Shown: positions 8,770 to 18,792 of the stretch, piece after piece
Position numbering within the stretch: the first letter of the stretch is position 1
Layout: every line of letters begins with the position of its first letter
Assembly: GCA_965205595.1 (NCBI GenBank)
Contig: CBDBHI010000014.1
Coordinates: 1 to 64,000, forward strand
Origin: CATQHP01 sp965205595
Lineage (GTDB): Bacteria > Acidobacteriota > Terriglobia > Bryobacterales > UBA6623
Reading direction: 5' to 3'
DNA: 64,000 bases
Translations under genes and position numbers: made by a program
The notes under the pieces: generated by a model
What the model saw: the letters and a program-made list of their open reading frames with translations, nothing else
The model's database searches: none
Told to the model about the DNA's origin: nothing

Positions 8770-10188
8770 GTGTCAATCGAAGTTTCAAACGGAACCAAAG
8801 GCCGAAGTGTAACCGAGTACGACCTGGTAGTAATCGGGAGTGGTCCCGCGGGTCAGAAGGCGGCGATCGCGGCGGCGACGCTGAACAAGAAGGTCGCCGT
8901 AGGGGAGCGGAATTTCAAGCTCGGCAGGTCGTGTCTGCACCAGGGCACGATTCCGAGCAAGACGCTTCGTGAAGCTGTTTCGTACCTGAGTGGCGTCGGG
9001 CAGCGTGACCTCTATGGCTCGGCGCATCGCGTGAAAGAGCAGATTACGATCGAAGACCTGAGCTTTAGAACGCAGCGAGTAGTCGAGCGCGAAGTCAATA
9101 CGATTCGCGACCAGCTCATTCGCAACTATGTCGACGTGATCGCCGGATCAGGCTGTTTCGTAGACGACCACAAGCTGCTGGTCACCAATCCGGAAGGGAA
9201 TCGGATTTTACGGGCGGACAAGTTCATCGTGGCGGTCGGCTCTCGACCGGTACGCCCCGAAGGTGTCGAATTCGACGACAGGCGGATTGTCGATAGCGAC
9301 GGGCTGCTTAGCCTCGACCGCGTACCGCGTTCGATAATTTTCGTTGGAGCCGGCATAGTCGGCTGCGAGTACGCCACGATCTTCCGCACGATGGGTGTGC
9401 GCGTGACACTGGTCGACGGACGCCATCGGCCATTGGAATTTGTCGATGACGAGATTGAAGACGCGCTTTACTACCACATGCGCGACGAAGGGATTGGCCT
9501 GCGATTTGGCGAGACGGTTTCGTCGGTAAAAATGACCGACGACGACAAAGTCTTGGTCACCACCGAAAGCGGCAAGCACTTGTCCAGCGAAGCCCTGATG
9601 TTTGCCGCGGGCCGCGAAGGCTGTTCGAAGTCATTGAATCTTGAAGCGGTTGGCATCGAGACGGACGCGCGCGACCGTATCAGCGTTAACAGTCACTACC
9701 AAACGTCGGTCGACAACATTTATGCCGTCGGCGATGTCATTGGCTTCCCCAGCCTGGCATCAACGTCGATGGAACAGCGCCGGCTAGCGGCTGAGCACGC
9801 CTTCGGTGGCGGAAACGGGGTTCTCTCGTCTCAATTGCCCTACGGCGTTTACACGATCCCCGAGATCGCGATGATAGGCCCAAGCGAAGAAGATTTGACA
9901 CGAGATTCAGTTCCGTACGAATCGGGGACGGCACGCTTTCGCGAGCTAGCGAGGGCGCACATTAACGGCGGGCAGAACGGCATCTTGAAGATCATGTTTG
10001 GGAGTGATTCGCGCAAACTCTTGGCAGTGCACATTCTCGGGCACGGAGCCACGGAGCTGATTCACATCGGCCAGGCAGTGATCGACCACGGCGGCACCGT
10101 TGACTACTTACGGGATGCGGTGTTTAACTACCCGACGCTCGCCGAAGCCTACAAAATCGCGGCACTCGACGGCTTAAACAAACTCTAG
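8770..10188 (+). CDS. sthA: Soluble pyridine nucleotide transhydrogenase
   Basis: SthA is an FAD-dependent cytoplasmic enzyme that exchanges reducing equivalents between NADPH and NAD+. The 472-residue protein has the flavoprotein disulfide reductase fold: FAD-binding VVIGSGPAGQKAA (about residues 20-32), NAD-binding IFVGAGIVGCEYA, the second FAD motif IYAVGDVIG and the dimerisation domain. The usual redox CxxxxC pair is replaced by GRSCLHQGTIPSK with a single Cys (residue 55), which is characteristic of SthA and argues against lipoamide dehydrogenase. The start is GTG at 8770. It stands alone, convergent with the HD nuclease gene that ends at 10192. Confidence 0.93.
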   Translation: MSIEVSNGTKGRSVTEYDLVVIGSGPAGQKAAIAAATLNKKVAVGERNFKLGRSCLHQGTIPSKTLREAVSYLSGVGQRDLYGSAHRVKEQITIEDLSFRTQRVVEREVNTIRDQLIRNYVDVIAGSGCFVDDHKLLVTNPEGNRILRADKFIVAVGSRPVRPEGVEFDDRRIVDSDGLLSLDRVPRSIIFVGAGIVGCEYATIFRTMGVRVTLVDGRHRPLEFVDDEIEDALYYHMRDEGIGLRFGETVSSVKMTDDDKVLVTTESGKHLSSEALMFAAGREGCSKSLNLEAVGIETDARDRISVNSHYQTSVDNIYAVGDVIGFPSLASTSMEQRRLAAEHAFGGGNGVLSSQLPYGVYTIPEIAMIGPSEEDLTRDSVPYESGTARFRELARAHINGGQNGILKIMFGSDSRKLLAVHILGHGATELIHIGQAVIDHGGTVDYLRDAVFNYPTLAEAYKIAALDGLNKL

Positions 10189-10191
10189 CGG

Positions 10192-11293
10192 CTAGTCCTC
10201 GAGCGCCGAACGCAGTTTATCCGCGAATTCTCCGTCGGTCGTCTGCGCCGCGGATTCAAAGTCCAGAGTCGGGGCTTGCGCCGGCAGCGCTGGAGGCTTC
10301 TCGACGGGAGGTGCCTGTACCTCGGCTGGCGTCTCCGCCAAGTAAGACTCCTTGCGGAGCACCATCCGCTCGAGCGCCGGGTTGAACCGGCTCCAGGTGG
10401 CTTCGGGGATCATTTCCGCGAGTCCCGCGCGCATGCTTTCGAGCTTCGAATCGAGATCGTCGATGTACGAAAGCGCAAGAGCCTCGGGAAACATCGGCAG
10501 TTTCGGTGAGCCAAAACTCGTACCTGCCGTGATGACTCAACAGCATGTGCTGCACCAGAACCTTCAGCTTCGGCGGGAAGTTCTCGAGCTGCTCGCATTT
10601 CCGGTCAACCATCGAGACCACCATGGTGATGTGACCGAGTAGCTGGCCATCGTCCGTGTAGTAAAACGACCGCTCGTACCCGAGCTCGAAAATCTTTCCG
10701 AGATCGTGCAACAGCACTCCCGTTTGCAGCAGATCGCGGTCGAGATAGGAATAGTTTGAAGCGACCAGCCGAGCCAAATTCAACAGACTCATGACGTGCT
10801 CGAGAAGCCCGCCGATAAATCCGTGATGCATCGATTTCGCGGCCGGTGCCTTGCGGAAGCGCGCCGCGGTCTCGGGGTCGTCAAAGAACTCGCGCATCAA
10901 GCGTTTGAGGTCTTCGTTTTCGAAGCCGTCGATTGTCGCCAGAAGCTCGGCGAACATCTCGTCGATGTTACGGTCGGTATGGGGAATGAAATCCGCTAGG
11001 TCGACTTCACTCTCGGCGGCGACGCGCAGTTTGTGGATGATGATCTGTGCTTGGTCGCGGAAGACTTGCACCGCGCCCCTGATCTTTATGAAATCGTCTT
11101 GCTCGAAACTGTCCGCAATTTCGTCGACGCCATCCCACATCTTCGCTTCAATTTGGCCACTGCGATCGGCCAGCCGTAGCGACAGAAAAGGTTCGCCGTT
11201 TTGCTTTTTGAAGCGGACCTCTTTTGACTGGACAAGAAAAAAGCTGGTGACCCGCTCGTTGGGTTCAAGGCCAGAGACGAAGGATTCCTTCAC
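10192..11293 (-). CDS. YhaM-like OB-fold/HD-domain 3'-5' exoribonuclease, frameshifted
   Basis: This protein resembles YhaM/Cbf1-type exonucleases. An N-terminal OB-fold region (FLSLRLADRSGQIEAKMWDG) is followed by an HD phosphohydrolase domain with KSMHHGFIGGLLEH, LLHDLGKIFE and SHHG motifs. The frame breaks at 10513-10516, where a run of four A (T on the coding strand) should be three. Correcting it continues HHGRYEFGSPKLPMFPEALAL to the stop at 10192, giving about 366 residues. GTG at 11293 is preferred as start because it gives the sequence KESFVSGL and falls 16 bases after the stop of the upstream foldase gene. The two genes therefore form an operon. Confidence 0.85.
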
Positions 11294-11309
11294 TAGGCAC
11301 GCTCGTGCA

Positions 11310-12506
11310 CTACTGGCCGCTAGCCGAGTCGGCGCCGTCTGTCCCTGCTGTCTCGCCTGAATCGCCGCCGGATTTGTCACCACCTCCACCGGGTAAGGGG
11401 ATCACCCACAACAGGCGCCGCTTCTTTTTCCTATTAACGACCTCGTCACGGGTGGTGGTGACCGGAGCAAGTTTAGCTGGATCACTCCAGGACGTGTCGA
11501 TACCCTCGACGGCGCCTGAGTCGGAGTAGCCGGGCCGAATCTCGATGTAGGCGCGCTCGCGAAGCTCGGAGAGGTATGTGCGGATGGCGGGAGAATATTT
11601 TGGGGCGCCGATAACGTTGCGAATTTCCTCTTCGACTTCTTCGAGCTCAGCAAGCCCTTCACGGAAGACCTGGTCGACCCGCAAGATGAGCAGCCCGTTG
11701 GGCACCTCGATCAAATCGGTGATCGATCCGCGGCTGTTGTCGAAGACGGCGTCCTCAATTTCTTTGCGCAGCATCCCGCGGCGGTAGATGCCGATGTCGC
11801 CGCCCTGCTCTTTAGTCGCTAGATCTTCTGAGAAGCGGGTCGCCATTTCGTAGAACGGTTCGCCGCGCTGCACGCGCTCTAAGACTTCCCCAGCCTGTTT
11901 GCGGGTGGCTTCCTGTGCTGCTCCATCTTTACCCGCTAGCTCGAAGAAAATCTGGCTGATGCGGACACCCTCCGAGCGGACGTACTCGTCCTTGTGTTCG
12001 TTGTAGTACTCCTCGATTTCCTCGCGCGAGATGATAATTCGGCCGGCTACCTCTTGGCCGAGCACGGATTGCGAGAGGAAATTATCGCTCATGCGGTCGA
12101 GCAAATCTTCGGCGGGCTCACCGGTGCGCTCAAAGATCCAATCTTCGAACTCGTCGACGGTCTCGATCTCGTTTTGCCTCATGATCTCGTCGCGCTGATT
12201 CAGTACCTGCGCCTCAACGCTGACGCCCAGGTCGTTACCTTTTTGGATCAGCAGGCGCTGGTCGATCATGTCGCGCAAGATGTTCGTCTCACGCTCGGCA
12301 ATCGCACTTTCTTTAGCGTTCTCGGCGATCTCTTCGTTCCTGATCACGTCGGACCGGATGTCGCCCGCGAAGCGGTCGTACTCCGAACGCAAAACGATAT
12401 CGCCATTGACCTTAACGATTATTTCCTCAATAATCACGACGTCGCCGATCAGGGGCGTCGCGACGGTCAGCATGAGGACAACAAAAAACCAACCCATCCG
12501 TCTCAT
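11310..12506 (-). CDS. SurA-like periplasmic peptidyl-prolyl isomerase
   Basis: This is a predicted periplasmic chaperone and foldase for outer membrane proteins. From the ATG at 12506 it has a signal peptide (MRRMGWFFVVLMLTVATP), a SurA N-terminal helical domain (IIVKVNGDIVLRSEYDRF) and one parvulin PPIC domain in the C-terminal half (RISQIFFEL, then FYEMATRFSEDLATKEQGGD). The tail is Gly/Asp-rich and preceded by a basic stretch (NRKKKRRLLW). An AAGAGAG ribosome site lies just before this ATG, which supports it over the longer possible frame. It is the first gene of an operon with the YhaM-like gene and is divergent from the amidohydrolase gene. Confidence 0.87.
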   Translation of the reverse strand: MRRMGWFFVVLMLTVATPLIGDVVIIEEIIVKVNGDIVLRSEYDRFAGDIRSDVIRNEEIAENAKESAIAERETNILRDMIDQRLLIQKGNDLGVSVEAQVLNQRDEIMRQNEIETVDEFEDWIFERTGEPAEDLLDRMSDNFLSQSVLGQEVAGRIIISREEIEEYYNEHKDEYVRSEGVRISQIFFELAGKDGAAQEATRKQAGEVLERVQRGEPFYEMATRFSEDLATKEQGGDIGIYRRGMLRKEIEDAVFDNSRGSITDLIEVPNGLLILRVDQVFREGLAELEEVEEEIRNVIGAPKYSPAIRTYLSELRERAYIEIRPGYSDSGAVEGIDTSWSDPAKLAPVTTTRDEVVNRKKKRRLLWVIPLPGGGGDKSGGDSGETAGTDGADSASGQ

Positions 12507-12598
12507 AAGCTCTCTTAAGATTATCTTCGCACCAACACGGTGAAACGTGCCCGCCGAATTGTACTTTCCCACCGAGGGGTCGTGTACGCTGGTGCGGG

Positions 12599-13873
12599 AT
12601 GATTGCCCCACACCTAACTATTGCCGCCCTTTTGATTTTGACCGCTGGGACGCTTGTCGCGCAACCGTATGACCTTCTACTGCGTGGGGGGTATCTGATC
12701 GATCCTAAAAATGAGATCGCCGGGCATCGCGATATAGCGGTTCGAGATGGCAGGGTTGCGGCGGTCGAATATTCGATCGCCGCGGAAAAGGCCGCGCAAG
12801 TTGTCGACGTCAGCGGTCTATTTGTCAGTCCCGGGATAATCGATATTCACACGCACTTATTCACGACTACGAATATCCCGGGTGCATGGGCGGGGGAATT
12901 GAGTGTTCGGCCCGACAGCTATAGCTTCCGCACGGGCGTGACTACGATGGTCGACGCGGGCAGCTCTGGATGGCGAAATTTTGAGGACTTTCGCCATACG
13001 GTCATTGACCGCGCGGCGACGCGAGTGTTCGCGCTGATCAATATCTCGGGCTTCGGAATGATTACCGACATCACGGAGCAGGGTGACTTCAACGCCGCGG
13101 AAGTCGTTCGTCTGGCGAAGAAGCATGGCGACGTAGTCGTTGGAGTGAAGTCCGCGCATTACCGCGGCCCCGATTGGGGCTCGGTCGACAGCGCCGTCGA
13201 TGCGGGCCGCGACGGCGGTCTTCCCGTGATGGTGGACTTTGGATATTTCCTACCGCAAAGACCGTTCTGGGAACTAGTGGGCGAGCACCTGCGAGCGGGC
13301 GACATGCCAACCCATTGTTTTCGCGGTCCTGTCCCTTGGGTCGATGCGGAGGGCAAGCTGTATGACTATCTGTGGCAAGCCAAGGAGCGGGGCATTAAGT
13401 TTGACGTTGGCCATGGCGGCGGCAGTTTTGTGTTTCGCAACGCCGCTCCAGCGATCGCGCAGGGTTTCTTCCCCGACTCCATCTCGACCGACCTGCACAC
13501 CGGCAGCATGAACAACGCAATGATGGATATGCCAACGCTGATGTAGAAGTTCTTGGCGCTCGGCATGCCGTTAGCCAAAGTTATTGAGGCTTCTAGTTGG
13601 AATCCCGCGCAGCAAATCGGCCATGACGAGCTCGGCCACCTGAGCGTCGGAGCAATCGCGGACGTCGCCGTCTTCCGTTTGGATGCCGGAAACTTCCGCT
13701 TTCGCGACGCCCAGGGCCGGTCAGTGAATGCCAGTCAGCGACTTTCAGCCGAGCTAACGCTGAAAGATGGCGCGGTCGTGTGGGACTGGAATTCGCGTAG
13801 CGGGGTTGACTACGAGTCACTCGGTACACGCTACGGTATTCGCGATGTGGAGAGCCTGTTGACGCCGCCGTAG
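12599..13873 (+). CDS. Amidohydrolase/deacetylase family metallohydrolase, split by in-frame TAG
   Basis: This is an exported metal-dependent hydrolase of the amidohydrolase superfamily. It has a signal peptide (ALLILTAGTLVAQ), then the YDLLLRGGYLIDP start domain and the metal-binding IDIHTHLF. The conserved Lys of VGVKSAHYRG is probably the carboxylated bridging ligand. The segments LPVMVDFGYF and ISTDLHTGS follow. An in-frame TAG at 13544-13546 (after MDMPTLM) interrupts it, and the same frame then continues as KFLALGMPLAKVIEASSWNPA and the C-terminal small domain to 13873. The whole is about 424 residues, normal for the family. A TCG-to-TAG change would account for it. The substrate is unknown. 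Confidence 0.82.
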
Positions 13874-13894
13874 TAACTAGCCCGTGTTTCTCAC

Positions 13895-13923
13895 CACCTG
13901 AGGGCGAAAGCCCGCGATAGGTG
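13895..13923 (+). terminator. Hairpin after the amidohydrolase gene
   Basis: GGGC (13902-13905) and GCCC (13910-13913) enclose a GAAA tetraloop. An outer stem, CACCT (13895-13899) with AGGTG (13919-13923), can form around it. It lies 22 bases after the stop codon, but no T run follows. Confidence 0.45.
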
Positions 13924-14094
13924 CGCCACTACTTCGTTGCGCTTGATCGCGAGTGCTCGACGGACTGTCAAGTACGCCTCCGCGCGCCGACCGTCACCCG
14001 CCTCGTATTGACGCACCTCTCACGCACTTTCTCTCGCCACGAGGTGAGAAATGCGGGCTGGGTCGAGGCACTCGTAACAGATACAATACGCGGA

Positions 14095-15687
14095 ATGAAC
14101 GATTCCATGATCGAGCGTCGAAGGTTTTTGCAGATCGGTGGCGCGGTCGGTGCCTGGGTGTCCGCCGGCTGCGGCTCGCAACAACCCGAACCTCGGCTAA
14201 AGCGGCCCAACATCATCATGATCATGTCGGACGACATCGGCTACTCGGACCTGGGCTGCTATGGCGGGGAGATCGAAACACCTAACCTTGATCGTCTCGC
14301 CGGCGGCGGACTGCGATTCACGCGCTACTACACCAACAACATGTGTGTTCCCACGCGTGCCTCGCTGATGAGCGGCTGCTACACAACCAAGGCGGTGCAC
14401 CCGCAAGGAACGATCTCGACCCAGGTTGTTACCGCGGCCGAGGCACTAGGCGCCGCCGGTTACTCAACGTATATCAGTGGGAAGTGGCACCTTTCGAAAG
14501 AGGGTGACGCCGGCAACCTGCCGTGCCAACGAGGCTTCGATGAATTTTTCGGCACGGTTATTGGCGCCGGAAGCTTCTACTCCCCAGCGACACTGATGCG
14601 CAACAACGACTCTGCCGAGCATCTCTTCGAACCCGACGATTTCTACTACACAGACGAAATTACCAATTACGCGCTTGATTTCATGGCCGACGGAATAGCG
14701 AAGGAAGCACCGTTCTTCCTCTATGCCTCTTACACTGCGGCGCACTGGCCTTTGCACGCCGACGAAGAAGACATCGAGCCCTACAAGGGTAAGTATGCCC
14801 TCGGGTGGGACGAGTTGCGCCTCGAGCGCCACGCGCGCATGAAAGAGCTGGGCGTGATCAATCCCGACTGGGAGTTATCACCGCGAAACCCTGAAGTGCC
14901 TGCATGGGAGGACGAGGCTCACAAGGGTTGGCAGCAACGGCGCATGGAAGTTTATGCCGCCCAGATCACGCGAATGGACCGCGGCATCGGACGCTTACTG
15001 AATGCCCTGGAGGCCGCGGGCGAAGCTGAAAATACTTTGATCATGTTCCAAGTCGACAATGGCGGCTGCCATGTGGAATACACCACCGATCGCACAGGAG
15101 TGTTTCTGAAACAAACCGCCCGCGATGGAACGCCCATGATTCCCGGCAACATTCCCGGCGTCATGCCCGGCCCCGAACATACGTTCCAAAGCTACGGCTA
15201 CGGCTGGGCCAATGTTTCTAACACCCCGTTTCGCCTCTTCAAACAGCATGATCACGAGGGTGGAATTGTCGTTCCGCTGATTGCGAAATGGCCGGGAGTG
15301 ATTCAACAGACCGGGGAGCTGACCGACCAGTTGGCACACGTCATTGACTTGATGCCCACATTTCTCGACGCCGCGAACGTTGAGCACCCGACTGAATTTG
15401 AAGGCCGGGCTATCGTCGCGGCTGACGGCGACAGCCTCATGCCAGTATTCCTTGGTCAGCAACGCGCCGCTCACAAGACGCTCTTTTGGGACTGGAGCCA
15501 CGGCCGTGCGGTGCGCCAAGATCGCTGGAAGCTCGTCGGCGTGGACGACAAGCCATGGGAGCTCTACGACATCGAGGCCGATGGCACGGAATTGCATGAC
15601 TTGGCGGCCGTGCACCCAGACCGCGTCAATGCCATGGAAGACCTATGGAATACGTGGGCGGCGGACAGGGGTTCTATACCCGCGTAA
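14095..15687 (+). CDS. Sulfatase with Tat-like lipoprotein leader
   Basis: This is an exported type I sulfatase that hydrolyses a sulfate ester, probably of a polysaccharide or steroid-like compound. From ATG 14095 the leader has RRRFLQIGG and a lipobox-like SAGC (Cys26), suggesting Tat export and lipid anchoring. The metal-binding start is NIIMIMSDDIGYSDLGCYGG. The active-site motif is CVPTR, with Cys84 expected to be converted to formylglycine. SGKWHLS and VDNGG are also conserved. The total of 530 residues is typical of arylsulfatases. No formylglycine-generating enzyme gene is visible in the window. An open frame continues upstream to 13921, but it lacks a leader, so 14095 is preferred. 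Confidence 0.9.
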   Translation: MNDSMIERRRFLQIGGAVGAWVSAGCGSQQPEPRLKRPNIIMIMSDDIGYSDLGCYGGEIETPNLDRLAGGGLRFTRYYTNNMCVPTRASLMSGCYTTKAVHPQGTISTQVVTAAEALGAAGYSTYISGKWHLSKEGDAGNLPCQRGFDEFFGTVIGAGSFYSPATLMRNNDSAEHLFEPDDFYYTDEITNYALDFMADGIAKEAPFFLYASYTAAHWPLHADEEDIEPYKGKYALGWDELRLERHARMKELGVINPDWELSPRNPEVPAWEDEAHKGWQQRRMEVYAAQITRMDRGIGRLLNALEAAGEAENTLIMFQVDNGGCHVEYTTDRTGVFLKQTARDGTPMIPGNIPGVMPGPEHTFQSYGYGWANVSNTPFRLFKQHDHEGGIVVPLIAKWPGVIQQTGELTDQLAHVIDLMPTFLDAANVEHPTEFEGRAIVAADGDSLMPVFLGQQRAAHKTLFWDWSHGRAVRQDRWKLVGVDDKPWELYDIEADGTELHDLAAVHPDRVNAMEDLWNTWAADRGSIPA

Positions 15688-15782
15688 GGCGATTACCTAC
15701 AGAAAACCACTGATAACAACGGTATAATCAACGCAAACCCGGCAAGAGCATTCGCTGCCTCGAAGTCGGGTCCAACTGATTA

Positions 15783-17273
15783 ATGACCAGCATCGTTTAC
15801 CTAGGGGTTCTTGCATTTGTAGTCTGCTTCGTGACAACCCCACTGGTTAGAAATCTTACGCGCAAGCTAGGGTTTCTCGATCATCCAGACCGCCAGCGTA
15901 AGTTCCATCCGACACCCGTTCCGCGGCTCGGCGGCGTTGCGATCGCGTTTTCGTGGGTCACGGCGCTTGGAGTGTTCGCATACTTCGTTCCCGCGCAATC
16001 GACTGTTCTACTATCCGCACTGGACAAGATCTCGATGATCTTGCCGGCTGCCGCCCTGATATTTGCAATCGGAGTATTCGACGACCTCTACGAGCTCCGA
16101 CCCTGGCAGAAGCTCGCCGGACAACTGGTCGCGGCGACCTGGATCTACGTGCTCGGCCTGCGCATCGAGGTGATCGCATTCACCGAAATTCCAGGGTCCC
16201 ACTGGGTTACGTTTCCGCTTACGGTGCTCTGGCTGCTGGCCTGCACAAATGCTTTTAATCTGATCGATGGTGTCGACGGGCTCGCGTCTGGAGTCGGGTT
16301 CTTCGCGACCGTGACGATGTTTCTCGCGGCGTTGTTGGCTGAGAGTGCCGAGCTGCAGTTGCTGACATTACCGCTGGCGGCGGCGCTGTTGGCGTTCCTT
16401 CGCTATAACTTCAATCCGGCCTCGATCTTTCTGGGGGATAGCGGTAGTCTACTTATCGGCTTCCTGTTGGGAAGCTTTGCAATTATTTGGACCCAGAAAT
16501 CCGCCACTATCTTGGGCATGACCGCGCCGGTGTTGGCGCTGGGATTTCCAATCGCGGAGACGGTAATCTCGATTGGGCGGCGATTCCTACGAGGCGCTCC
16601 GATTTTCGGAGCCGACCAGGGCCATATCCATCACCGTCTCTTGGAGAAGGGGCTGCGACCCCGGCAGGTAGCAGTCGTGCTCTACGCGACGGCCGGGCTG
16701 TTTGCATCGGTCTCGCTGATTATGGCGCAGCCGGAAATTCGCGACCGAGCAATTATTCTTGTCGCGTTCTGCGTCATCTCATGGATTGGCTTTCAGAATC
16801 TCGGCTACACCGAGTTTATTTCAGCTCGCCGCATCCTGTTGGGTGGTACAGTGCGCCGACTCGTTGCTTCCGATATTCGGACTCGCCAGTTCACGGCGGC
16901 GCTAGAGTCGACCGAAAGCTTAGAAGAGGCCTGGAAACTTGCGATAAAGGCCCTGGCGGAATTGGGGTTCTCCCGCGCCTCGCTCGATGTCAATGGAAGT
17001 CCCATGAGTCCGGCCATCTCGTGGAGTGAACGGCTCGGCGACGCCTCCGAGTCCGAGGCGACAAGCTGGAGCTTGCGCATCCCAATTCCTGATCCAGCAA
17101 GCGAGTTCGTCATTGAACGCGGCGTCGGTAGTGCCGGCATGGATCAAGGCCTAGACCAGATTGTCACCTCTCTCCGCGCAGCGTTCCCGGCGCTGATTGA
17201 GAATTACCAAGATAGTCAGGTCCTCAGCCGGCTGCGGCCAAAAGCTCGGGCTGCCGGCGTCGGCGGACGCTAG
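15783..17273 (+). CDS. WecA/MraY-like undecaprenyl-phosphate sugar-1-phosphate transferase
   Basis: This polytopic membrane enzyme transfers a sugar-1-phosphate, probably GlcNAc-1-P, to undecaprenyl phosphate to start an extracellular or O-antigen polysaccharide. Family motifs are present in order: FDDLYELRP (Asp100-Asp101), NAFNLIDGVDGLA (156-168), FLGDSGSL (Asp219) and HIHH (281-284). About ten membrane helices can be seen. The protein is 496 residues, about 140 longer than typical WecA. The extra C-terminal part after roughly residue 350 is soluble and not recognised. A TATAAT at 15723-15728 could be the -10 of its promoter, though no -35 is visible. Confidence 0.88.
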   Translation: MTSIVYLGVLAFVVCFVTTPLVRNLTRKLGFLDHPDRQRKFHPTPVPRLGGVAIAFSWVTALGVFAYFVPAQSTVLLSALDKISMILPAAALIFAIGVFDDLYELRPWQKLAGQLVAATWIYVLGLRIEVIAFTEIPGSHWVTFPLTVLWLLACTNAFNLIDGVDGLASGVGFFATVTMFLAALLAESAELQLLTLPLAAALLAFLRYNFNPASIFLGDSGSLLIGFLLGSFAIIWTQKSATILGMTAPVLALGFPIAETVISIGRRFLRGAPIFGADQGHIHHRLLEKGLRPRQVAVVLYATAGLFASVSLIMAQPEIRDRAIILVAFCVISWIGFQNLGYTEFISARRILLGGTVRRLVASDIRTRQFTAALESTESLEEAWKLAIKALAELGFSRASLDVNGSPMSPAISWSERLGDASESEATSWSLRIPIPDPASEFVIERGVGSAGMDQGLDQIVTSLRAAFPALIENYQDSQVLSRLRPKARAAGVGGR

Positions 17274-17481
17274 TCGCTCATCGCCCGGCGGGTCGCGCTC
17301 GTTGACCGAGTATTTCGACCAGAATGGCCTGAGCGGAGGTCGTCCGGATTTACAGACCCAGGGCGCTGGGGTAAGATGAGGTGTAACGTGGGCCGCCTGG
17401 CTCACCGCCTCCCACTCAATTACTCTCGCTCGACATCGCTAGCGATTTCAGCGTTTCTATCGGGGAACTCACGGATTCCTT

Positions 17482-18789
17482 ATGTCTAATCTTGCGGTTT
17501 TAGGTCTGCAATGGGGCGACGAGGGCAAAGGCAAGATTGTCGATTTGCTCGCCGATCGCTTTGACGTCATCGTTCGCAGTCAAGGCGGGCACAACGCCGG
17601 CCATACGGTGAAGGTCGGCGATCAGACCTTCGTTTTGTCGTTGATCCCGAGCGGGATCCTCAGAGAAGGCAAACAGGCGGTCATCGGAAACGGGCTTGTG
17701 ATCGACCCGGCAGCGTTAATCAGAGAGATTGAAACTCTGCGAGGCCTAGGCGTCGCCATTGAAGGAAATCTCTTCGTCAGCAACCGCGCTCACGTCATCT
17801 TTCCCTACCACCCGATGATGGAGCGAATCTCGGAAGCGACGCCGGGCAACCGTAAGATCGGTACGACTTCGCGAGGCATCGGCCCCTGCTACGAAGACAA
17901 GATGAATCGGCGCGGCATCCGAGTCGCCGAATGGATCGAACGCGACATTTTTCCAGATCGCTTCCGCGCGCTGGCGGCAGAGAAAAACGCTGTCGCGAAG
18001 GCCCTGGGAATCTATGAGCCCTGGGACGTGGAGGCCTGCCTGATCGAGTATCAAGGCTACGCCGATCGGCTGCGTCCACTAGTTTGCGATAGCACGTCGT
18101 ATCTAAATAAGGCGCTCAAGGCCGGTAAACGTCTGTTGTTCGAGGGCGCGCAGGCGACGATGCTCGACATCGACTTCGGCACCTACCCCTATTTGACTTC
18201 TTCGAATTCGACGGCGGGTGGGCTTAGCACCGGATCGGGTGTCTCGCCGCGCCTCATCGACGACATCGTCGGAATCACGAAGGCCTACGCCACGAGGGTC
18301 GGCGAGGGTCCGTTCGTTACAGAACTAAACGGCGACGCCGGCGACGCGCTCCGCAAGGCCGGCCACGAATTCGGGACGGTCACGGGCCGCCCCCGGCGAT
18401 GTGGCTGGTTTGACATTCCAATGTTGCGGTACGCCCACGCAATCAACCATCTTTCAACGCTGGTCGTAACGAAGCTCGATGTGCTTGATTATCTGGAGCA
18501 GATCCCAGTCTGCACGGGATACCGCTACCGCGGCGAGACGATTGACGAAATGCCGGCATTGACGGAAGTCTACGCGCAGGTCGAACCCGTCTATGAACAG
18601 CGGCCGGGTTGGCATTGCTCAACGGTGGGCATCACCGAGTTCAGTGATCTACCGCAGGCCGCCAAGGACTACGTGACGTTCTTGGAAGACCGCTTGGAAG
18701 TCGAAATTGGTGGGATCTCAACGGGTCCGGAACGCGACCAAACCATAGTCCGGCCTGAATCGGTATTCCAGAAAGTTGTTTCGGCCTAA
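17482..18789 (+). CDS. purA: Adenylosuccinate synthetase
   Basis: PurA condenses IMP with aspartate, using GTP, as the first committed step to AMP in the cytoplasm. The 435-residue protein has the GTP loop LGLQWGDEGKGK with catalytic Asp13, then QGGHNAGHT with His41, IGTTSRGIGPCYEDK, the EGAQATMLDIDFGTYPYLTSS signature and the C-terminal GRPRRCGWFD and ISTGPERDQTI motifs. Length and start match the family. The flanking genes are unrelated, and a 208-base region upstream should hold its promoter. Confidence 0.98.
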   Translation: MSNLAVLGLQWGDEGKGKIVDLLADRFDVIVRSQGGHNAGHTVKVGDQTFVLSLIPSGILREGKQAVIGNGLVIDPAALIREIETLRGLGVAIEGNLFVSNRAHVIFPYHPMMERISEATPGNRKIGTTSRGIGPCYEDKMNRRGIRVAEWIERDIFPDRFRALAAEKNAVAKALGIYEPWDVEACLIEYQGYADRLRPLVCDSTSYLNKALKAGKRLLFEGAQATMLDIDFGTYPYLTSSNSTAGGLSTGSGVSPRLIDDIVGITKAYATRVGEGPFVTELNGDAGDALRKAGHEFGTVTGRPRRCGWFDIPMLRYAHAINHLSTLVVTKLDVLDYLEQIPVCTGYRYRGETIDEMPALTEVYAQVEPVYEQRPGWHCSTVGITEFSDLPQAAKDYVTFLEDRLEVEIGGISTGPERDQTIVRPESVFQKVVSA

Positions 18790-18792
18790 CGG

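Noticed and set aside
1804..13546. Recoding of TAG as an amino acid (for example pyrrolysine), suggested by two in-frame TAG codons
   Set aside because: TAG ends most genes in the window, often at exactly the expected family C terminus, so it clearly functions as a stop. No pyl genes or suppressor tRNA are seen.
15723..15728. A consensus promoter for the WecA-like gene at TATAAT
   Set aside because: The -10 is perfect but no -35 or extended -10 lies at the right spacing, so it is mentioned only as a possibility in the gene entry.
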